From IMG/VR virus record IMGVR_UViG_3300027847_002504, positions 50,791-114,790 of that record: a stretch of 64,000 nucleotides of DNA; one strand, given 5' to 3'. Each line of letters opens with the position of its first letter. The first letter of the stretch is position 1. A program made the translations under genes and the position numbers. The notes under the pieces were generated by a model, which was not told where the DNA came from, made no database searches, and worked only from the letters and a program-made list of their open reading frames with translations. Source of the DNA: a virus. This document shows, piece by piece, positions 56,594 through 64,000 of this stretch.

Positions 56594-57388
56594 ATGAACG
56601 CATATAGATCAATTGGAGGAAGGGCCAACGCCAGTGGTGTTGAGAGGGTTAATCGCGATGGCGGTATAGAAGTCCTCGAAATGGGCGAAGCAGAGGTTAC
56701 AACCGAAGACCGTATTAGTTGGTATTCAAAAGCCAAGATCTCCGATAGGGGAGTTATTCCAGACGAAATTTATGACACAGAGATCGACACTGCCGGAAAC
56801 GACATGAGAAGAAATGTTGATTTTAGAACTTCAACGCCAAGGCCTCAAGAGTATTCTACAGAAGCGAGATTATCAGAGAGCAGAGGGGAAAAGGTCGCTT
56901 TCCATCAAGCGACCGACACTGATGAATTGGCTCTCGGTATTACCGAAGGTATGATTTTGAGTGACGATGATAGAAGATCTCTTCATAAAAAGACAAAGAA
57001 AAAGAAGAAAGCATTGACAGAGTCTTTTGACAATAAGAAACTATCTATGGCGAGAGCTTTCGAGAGGATTGCATATTTGACTGACATAGGAGAATTGGAG
57101 AACAGTGATCTCGTTGATATAAGTTCGGCGTATAATATACCTGTCAACAAAGTAATTATGTTAGAAGCAATCGCTTCGGAGTCCACAGAGATAACAAAGA
57201 AATATGCTGATGTATCGAGAAGTAGAAGAAGGCGTAGGAAGAATCGCCATGAAAAGTGTCTCCCATGTTCAAAGAAGAACGATGTTCCAGGGACCGATGA
57301 GGATGCTACTGGTCTTCAGAAGGAAACCGTGGAAGAAGGGGGCGGTTCTCTCGTGAATACATGTAAAGAAGTTGGCTTAATCGAATAA
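56594..57388 (+). CDS. Hypothetical head-cluster protein with WYSKAK motif
   Basis: 264 residues. Near residue 38, RISWYSKAKISDRG repeats the WYxKA pattern. A basic Arg/Lys cluster (SRSRRRRRKNRHEKC) and two Cys pairs lie near the C-terminus. AGGAGG precedes the ATG. Immediately upstream of the portal gene, so it may be a portal partner or capsid protein. Confidence 0.55.
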   Translation: MNAYRSIGGRANASGVERVNRDGGIEVLEMGEAEVTTEDRISWYSKAKISDRGVIPDEIYDTEIDTAGNDMRRNVDFRTSTPRPQEYSTEARLSESRGEKVAFHQATDTDELALGITEGMILSDDDRRSLHKKTKKKKKALTESFDNKKLSMARAFERIAYLTDIGELENSDLVDISSAYNIPVNKVIMLEAIASESTEITKKYADVSRSRRRRRKNRHEKCLPCSKKNDVPGTDEDATGLQKETVEEGGGSLVNTCKEVGLIE

Positions 57389-57409
57389 TAAAAATAGAAG
57401 AGGGCTCAT

Positions 57410-59692
57410 ATGGAAATGGTAGTAGCCGATCTCGAAAAGCACTTCAACAGTCTTAAGAGGGGTGAACGATTAGAGGCGAGCCCGAATACAACGTTCGGGC
57501 AAGCGCCACAAGCAACACAGACACCAAGGGATTATTCTGCCGCAACGGTTTCCCATTCTAACTTTGGTAGTTACAATAGGAAAACAAAGCAGACGACAGC
57601 TGGAATCTCTTATGGTCAGCCACAGTTCTTTTCTCCTGTATATACGCCAATCAACTGGCAGATCCCATCACGCCGCCGAGAAATATATATGTGGTGTCGC
57701 TATTGGTACGAGAACGAGCCCCGTGTCGCGACCGCTATTGATTTTTACAGCAAGTTCCCTATTACGACTTTCGAGACAGAATGTTCAGATAGATACATTA
57801 AACACTTCTTTGATGAAGAGGTTAACAAGAAACTAAACATTGACAAGTGGGCTCGACTCATTAGTCATGAAGTCCATTTGATGGGAGATTGTTTTCCGTT
57901 CAAAGAAATAGAATGCGACCATTGCGGTGGAAGCGGTAGGATTGGAGATGAAATCTGCGAGCATGAAGGTGGAACGTTCAAGAGGCTCCTAATCCTAAAT
58001 CCCGACTTTGTTGAGGTTTTCTCAAACTCGATTTCACCAGAAGACGTTATCACATACGTTCCAGATGATGAATTGCGAGATCTTGTTATTAAGAGTGGCC
58101 CAGGTACAGATAAGCTGTCAAAAGAAGTGAAAGATTTTATTGCTCAAGGAAGACCAATTCCATTAGATAGCAGAAATGTAAGTCATTTGAAATTTGGCGA
58201 GTCTGGCTATAGAAGATACGGGATCTCGATGACCAGAAGACTTTTCCCGATCTTGAGTTATAAGACGAAGATCATGACCGCCCAATGGATCGTGGCAGAA
58301 AGACTGATCCTTCCTATCAAGGTCGTCAAAGTCGGTACTGAGGAACGTCCAGCGAGCGAAGCGGACATTACTGCCGTACAAGGGCAGCTACAGGCGGCAT
58401 CTAACGATCCTAACATGGTTATCGTTACTCATCATGCATTCGAACTCGATTGGGTTGGAGCAAATGGTCAAGTTCTTCCTATTCAGGGAGAGTACGAGTT
58501 CATCAATCAGGAAATTATGGACGGTTTCGGTCTTAACAAGCAGTTGATTACTGGTGAAGGTCCGACATACTCAAGCGCAGCTATGGGTGCGGAAATAATG
58601 ATTAAGAGACTTGAGTCGTGGAGACTTGAGTTAAAAAGATGGATCGAAGAAGAGATCTACTTGCCGATTTCTAAGATGAAGGGCTTTAGAAAGACCAATG
58701 AATGGGGCGAAGACGAATGGATTTATCCGAAGATAAAATGGGGAAGCTTAAATCTTAGAGACAGACAGCAAGAAAGACAAATGATTTTACAGTTGTTCGA
58801 CAAGGGACTTATTAGTGCCACAAGAGTATTGACAGAGTTCGATATCGATCCAGACACTGAATTCGAGCAGATGAGATGGGAAAGAATTGAAGCGATGGCT
58901 GAACAACCACCGGGACAGGCTGCTGGTGAAGAGGGCGGCATGGGTGGAATGGACATGGGTGGCGGCCTGGGAGGCGGTGGCGGTGGCTTAGACCTTGGCG
59001 GAGGCATGGGAGAACCAGGCGGTGGTGACTTAATGGGCGGAGAAATGGGCGGAGGCATGGGAGACCCGGGCGACGCCGCCCCAATGGGCTTAGCGTCGTC
59101 TAAATCGATTAAAGTAACCTCACAGGCGGACCCTGGACAATACGGCGGAAAGATATTAACTGACAAAACCAGAGAAAAGCTTGATAGAGATAGAGAAAAG
59201 GTTGATAAAGAACAATCAAAGAGAGAGCATAACGTTCAATCCCCCAGCGGGGTTGGTGGTGATGGGTTCATGAGAGATAGAATGGGAAGAATAATGCTTA
59301 CTTCTATTGAGAGGGCGGTTATCAAAGCTATTGAGAACCATCAGAGAAGTGGGAAGATAACATATAACGTATCCCCTTCATACGAAGTGCATACTGGTGG
59401 AAGACCGGTTATGATTGACGTTGCGTTCCCAGATATTAAGCTTGGAGTAGAGTGTGATGGAACTACATTCCACGGCTCTCCAGAGAATATAGAGCGAGAT
59501 AAGAAGAGAGATCAGAAATTAAATAATAAAGGTTGGGTAATAATTAGATTTGGAGAAGAAGAAATCGAAAGTAACATCGGTGGTGTGATGACCAGGATCA
59601 TGAACGAGATAGGAAAAAGAGAGCGCTGGATCACCGAACAAAGGAAAAAGCTAGAGGAAAAGCGTAAAAATAGTATACCTGACAAAAAGTAA
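57410..59692 (+). CDS. Portal protein fused to a Vsr/DUF559-like nuclease domain
   Basis: 760 residues. Residues about 70-490 are a portal core (WQIPSRRREIYMWCRYWYENE, LITGEGPTYSSAAMGAEIM, NLRDRQQERQMILQLFDKGL). Near 169, CDHCGGSGRIGDEICEH is a DnaJ-type Cys-rich insert. A Gly/Met-rich linker (bases about 58930-59090) joins it to a C-terminal domain (about 650-735) with PVMIDVAFPDIKLGVECDG and GWVIIRFGEEEIESN, the core of DUF559/Vsr PD-(D/E)XK endonucleases. The acidic residues D and E of the motif are present. Portals rarely carry nucleases; it could cut host or competitor DNA at entry or assist packaging. Confidence 0.8.
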   Translation: MEMVVADLEKHFNSLKRGERLEASPNTTFGQAPQATQTPRDYSAATVSHSNFGSYNRKTKQTTAGISYGQPQFFSPVYTPINWQIPSRRREIYMWCRYWYENEPRVATAIDFYSKFPITTFETECSDRYIKHFFDEEVNKKLNIDKWARLISHEVHLMGDCFPFKEIECDHCGGSGRIGDEICEHEGGTFKRLLILNPDFVEVFSNSISPEDVITYVPDDELRDLVIKSGPGTDKLSKEVKDFIAQGRPIPLDSRNVSHLKFGESGYRRYGISMTRRLFPILSYKTKIMTAQWIVAERLILPIKVVKVGTEERPASEADITAVQGQLQAASNDPNMVIVTHHAFELDWVGANGQVLPIQGEYEFINQEIMDGFGLNKQLITGEGPTYSSAAMGAEIMIKRLESWRLELKRWIEEEIYLPISKMKGFRKTNEWGEDEWIYPKIKWGSLNLRDRQQERQMILQLFDKGLISATRVLTEFDIDPDTEFEQMRWERIEAMAEQPPGQAAGEEGGMGGMDMGGGLGGGGGGLDLGGGMGEPGGGDLMGGEMGGGMGDPGDAAPMGLASSKSIKVTSQADPGQYGGKILTDKTREKLDRDREKVDKEQSKREHNVQSPSGVGGDGFMRDRMGRIMLTSIERAVIKAIENHQRSGKITYNVSPSYEVHTGGRPVMIDVAFPDIKLGVECDGTTFHGSPENIERDKKRDQKLNNKGWVIIRFGEEEIESNIGGVMTRIMNEIGKRERWITEQRKKLEEKRKNSIPDKK

Positions 59693-59715
59693 TAACTTGA
59701 GTGGAGTTTAAAGGC

Positions 59716-64000
<4,285 letters not shown>

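Noticed and set aside
58723-59166. Pro-rich reading frame on the minus strand opposite the portal linker
   Set aside because: It is the complement of Gly/Met codons in the portal gene, with no ribosome binding site, and lies inside a clearly coding region.

Overview
This window is part of a large tailed double-stranded DNA bacteriophage genome (Caudoviricetes, probably jumbo-sized). The evidence is a terminase large subunit, a portal protein, a long late operon of virion genes, many virus-type small genes, and tRNA genes interspersed with protein genes. The host cannot be named. Lipobox signal peptides and sigma70-like promoters suggest an ordinary diderm bacterium. Both window edges cut through genes.

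Left arm (about 1-19.3 kb, mostly minus strand). Small metabolic and hypothetical genes include a deoxyribosyltransferase-like protein, PRPP synthetase, a HAD-like protein, a cytidylyltransferase, a DUF59 protein and two GluRS-like class I synthetase catalytic domains. They are interleaved with about two dozen tRNA or tRNA-like genes, all on the minus strand. At 3538-3731 (minus) lies a compact RNA with the conserved ends and helices P1, P2 and P4 of bacterial RNase P RNA. Three tRNAs combine a long variable arm with Lys, Asn or Met anticodon arms. Several other tRNA genes have lost a D arm, a T arm or part of the anticodon arm. At least eight minus-strand genes here need a one-base indel or a stop correction to read through, so this arm is either decaying or poorly sequenced. 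No comparable lesion was seen in the right arm.

Middle (18.7-25 kb). A perfect 157-bp direct repeat, each copy carrying a strong leftward promoter, brackets two tRNA-Gly genes and a folded RNA. Next come membrane and PAS proteins, an RdgC-like gene on the minus strand, and a 680-bp noncoding region with an array of palindromic repeats. The rightward genes start beyond it.

Right arm (24.8-64 kb, all plus strand, very tightly packed). The order is: an SMC-like ATPase; a cassette of glycosyltransferases, methyltransferases, a sulfotransferase and a sulfatase-superfamily enzyme (26.3-32.0 kb); terminase; a trypsin-like protease; an 811-residue protein ending in a CCA-adding/poly(A) polymerase head domain; Ser/Cys-rich and LamG-containing fibre-like proteins with a second capsule-type glycosyltransferase; beta-propeller-like virion proteins; a portal protein fused to a Vsr/DUF559 nuclease domain; and an ORF of more than 1,400 codons leaving the window.

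Two themes connect the genes. The phage carries parts of its own tRNA supply and maturation line: tRNAs, RNase P RNA, a CCA-adding domain and synthetase-like domains. It also appears able to build and modify a glycan, plausibly placed on its own Ser-rich virion proteins.
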